Assembly: GCA_011523765.1 (NCBI GenBank)
Contig: WTGA01000038.1
Coordinates: forward strand, 1 to 35,159
From: Gammaproteobacteria bacterium
GTDB taxonomy: Bacteria > Pseudomonadota > Gammaproteobacteria > Arenicellales > Poriferihabitantaceae
Direction: 5' to 3'
DNA length: 35,159 nucleotides
Shown here: positions 33,511-35,159 of the stretch, piece by piece
Position numbering within the stretch: position 1 is the first letter of the stretch
Layout of the letters: every line of letters begins with the position of its first letter
Notes under the pieces: model-generated
Database searches by the model: none
What the model was told of the DNA's origin: nothing
Seen by the model: only the letters and a program-made list of their open reading frames with translations
Program-made: the position numbers and the translations under genes

Positions 33511-34662
33511 GTGAACATTGAACAAAAATACCCCAGCGTCCGGGATATGCGCAAGGCGGCCCGAAAGCGGATCCCCCGGTTCGCATATGACTACCTGTCG
33601 GGAGGAATTGGACTGCATAGCGCTCTGCGCAATAACCGCGATGCCCTGGACAACGTCATCATTATTCCGAGGTACCTGGTTGGCAATGCCGATCACCCCC
33701 GGACCGGCTGCACCTTCCTGGGTGAGCAGTATGATTTTCCGTTTGGCGTAGCTCCGGTTGGCCTGGGGGGCATTATCTGGCCCCAGGCCGCCCAACACCT
33801 CGCCTCTGCGGCGCAATCCCACAACATTCCATTCTGTCTGAGCGGTTTTGCCACGGCTTCCATTGGGGAAATCGCCGATGTGGCCGGAAAACATGCCTGG
33901 TATCAGCATTACATGTGCGCAGATGAAAAGCTGAATGAAATCCTGTTCAAACGCGCTCTGGATTGCGGATACGAAAATCTGATCATCACCGTTGACATTC
34001 CAACCGTTACCCGACGGGACCATGATATCCGGAACGGTTTGTCTGTACCGCCCAGATTGAATCTGCGCACCCTGTGTGATGCAGCACGCCGACCCCGCTG
34101 GGCCATGGAAACCCTGTTGTCGGGCGTTCCGCAGTTTCAGAATTACAGGGAATTTTTTCCCAAAAACGCGAACCTGGAGAAAATTGGCATGTTCATCCAG
34201 GAAGTGATCGAAGGACATGCCTCCCTGGAGCGACTGAAACGGGTACGGGACCAATGGCCCCACAACCTGATTGTCAAAGGGGTCCTGAATCCCGACGATG
34301 CCAGGGACTGCCTCCATATCGGGGCCGATGCCATTGTCGTTTCCAATCACGGCGGCAGACAACTGGATGCCGCACCTTCGGCGATTGACTGCCTGCCGGC
34401 CATTCGGGATACGGTTGGCCCTGATTTCCCCCTGATCGCAGACGGTGGTGTATTGACCGGCCTGGATATTATCCGTTATCTGGGCAAGGGTGCGGATTTT
34501 GTTTTTGCAGGCCGGGCATTCATGTATGCGGTGGGCGCAATGGGCAAACCGGGTGCGGCCCATGTCATGAATGTCCTGTCTGAAGAATTTCGCTGCACCA
34601 TGGCGCAGATCGGATGCGGGAAGATTGCTGATCTGCCCGGTTTTCTGGAGCCCGGATCCTGA
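33511..34662 (+). CDS. FMN-dependent alpha-hydroxy-acid oxidase/dehydrogenase
   Basis: A 383-residue TIM-barrel flavoenzyme of the glycolate oxidase/lactate/mandelate dehydrogenase family, starting at GTG. Marks are RIPRFAYDYLSGG, PFGVAPVGLGG, IVKGVLNPDDA (the FMN Lys), the catalytic His280 in SNHGGRQLD, the FMN-binding LIADGGV and GRAFMYAVGA. It oxidises a 2-hydroxyacid to the 2-oxoacid. It is the last gene of the PhyH-ThDP operon, 18 bases after the ThDP gene. With a 2-oxoacid decarboxylase beside it, a hydroxyacid to oxoacid to aldehyde sequence is possible. Confidence 0.9.
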   Translation: MNIEQKYPSVRDMRKAARKRIPRFAYDYLSGGIGLHSALRNNRDALDNVIIIPRYLVGNADHPRTGCTFLGEQYDFPFGVAPVGLGGIIWPQAAQHLASAAQSHNIPFCLSGFATASIGEIADVAGKHAWYQHYMCADEKLNEILFKRALDCGYENLIITVDIPTVTRRDHDIRNGLSVPPRLNLRTLCDAARRPRWAMETLLSGVPQFQNYREFFPKNANLEKIGMFIQEVIEGHASLERLKRVRDQWPHNLIVKGVLNPDDARDCLHIGADAIVVSNHGGRQLDAAPSAIDCLPAIRDTVGPDFPLIADGGVLTGLDIIRYLGKGADFVFAGRAFMYAVGAMGKPGAAHVMNVLSEEFRCTMAQIGCGKIADLPGFLEPGS

Positions 34663-35070
34663 CCGATTTCCCCGCGCGAGCCAATGCGGGAATCGTGCGA
34701 TACCGGCGAGGCGACGGCGGGCCCTCGAAATCCCGGAATGAGGCAGGCACCCATACCGCCGCTTCTCGGAAATCGGCCGCACTCAGGCGCTTTCACAATC
34801 ATCTGATCGGCGTAGCCGCCCAGCAATCGTGGCAATGGTCAGTGGTTTCGTCTCTTGTTCAGACAGGCTGGACAGGAAGAATCCTGGGAATTTTCAATCG
34901 CCGGACCACTGGAAACACAAGGCTGGACCGGCCAATCCGGCACCGGGAGAAATCATCCTTGCCGTCCCGAGCCCGGGACGGACTGGCCAGGAGGCAATAC
35001 CCGCCTGCACACTGTATGCCGGGACGCGCACCCTGCAATCCCCACCTTAGCATTGGAGTGGCGCGGTCCC
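34663..35070. other. intergenic region at the right end
   Basis: About 400 bases in which I see no convincing gene. The track ORFs 34476-34835 (minus) and 34829-35050 (plus) match nothing known and have the look of chance frames. The first lies partly antisense to the FMN oxidase. No terminator is evident directly after the FMN oxidase. Confidence 0.45.
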
Positions 35071-35110
35071 AATCAAAAAAGGCTGTGCCGAGCTTTACTC
35101 GGATACAGCC
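35071..35110 (-). terminator. rho-independent terminator, minus strand, for a gene beyond the window
   Basis: GGCTGTGCCGAG and CTCGGATACAGCC pair in an 11-bp stem with one small bulge and a five-base loop. On the minus strand it is followed by TTTTTTGATT. One minus-strand frame entering from the right edge (ending GCFEKAVSE) stops inside the stem, so the tail of an unseen gene may lie at 35097-35159. I do not recognise it. Confidence 0.6.
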
Positions 35111-35159
35111 TTCTCAAAACAACCGGACACCAACCCGCCCGTGGTCTCGCGACGGTACG

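Noticed and set aside
32908-34782. 624-residue minus-strand ORF
   Set aside because: It lies antisense to the ThDP enzyme and FMN oxidase, both of which have full catalytic motifs.

Overview
Window of about 35 kb of moderately GC-rich DNA (roughly 57 percent by eye). It looks like the chromosome of a heterotrophic proteobacterium. The basis is a proteobacterial-type leucine/isovalerate (liu) cluster with a palindrome resembling the LiuR operator, and a Liv-type importer packed with acyl-CoA ligases; a gammaproteobacterium is my best guess, at low confidence. I see no tRNA, rRNA, CRISPR array or prophage.

Left edge (1-1800): a broken IS630-type transposase start, then a small minus-strand module. 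The module is a short basic protein, a zeta-toxin-like kinase that appears to begin at CTG, and a 44-residue membrane peptide missing from the ORF track. The three genes are joined by 4-base overlaps.

Central block (1804-21125 and onward to 22721): two divergent operons leave one promoter region at 12797-12832. The minus-strand operon encodes a hotdog thioesterase, a long-chain-type acyl-CoA synthetase, LivG, LivH, LivM, a periplasmic binding protein, LivF, a PaaK-like CoA ligase, an AMACR-like CoA-transferase-family protein and methylglutaconyl-CoA hydratase (LiuC). The plus-strand operon encodes isovaleryl-CoA dehydrogenase, a thiolase, both subunits of methylcrotonyl-CoA carboxylase and HMG-CoA lyase. 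Behind these sits a tightly coupled group: HAD dehalogenase, thioesterase, DUF2889 protein and HSL-type esterase. Together the two arms hold every step from isovaleryl-CoA to acetoacetate plus acetyl-CoA, an ABC importer and two acid:CoA ligases. The likely role is uptake and activation of a branched or isoprenoid-like acid that feeds the leucine pathway. A perfect 20-bp palindrome lies in the spacer of both back-to-back promoters.

Right block (22771-34662): an agmatine-deiminase-family enzyme with a possible signal peptide; a ParDE toxin-antitoxin pair; a methyltransferase/2-oxoglutarate oxygenase pair (HalD/BesD-like fold, but with a hydroxylase-type HxD triad); an Asp/Glu-racemase-family protein resembling EutA/maleate isomerase; and a divergent six-gene unit. 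That unit is M24 hydrolase, VOC protein and O-methyltransferase on the minus strand, and PhyH dioxygenase, ThDP lyase and FMN 2-hydroxyacid oxidase on the plus strand. The M24 protein lacks two canonical metal ligands and resembles ectoine hydrolase/creatinase. This divergent unit is the best candidate for an undescribed catabolic pathway. The right edge carries a minus-strand terminator for a gene lying mostly outside the window.
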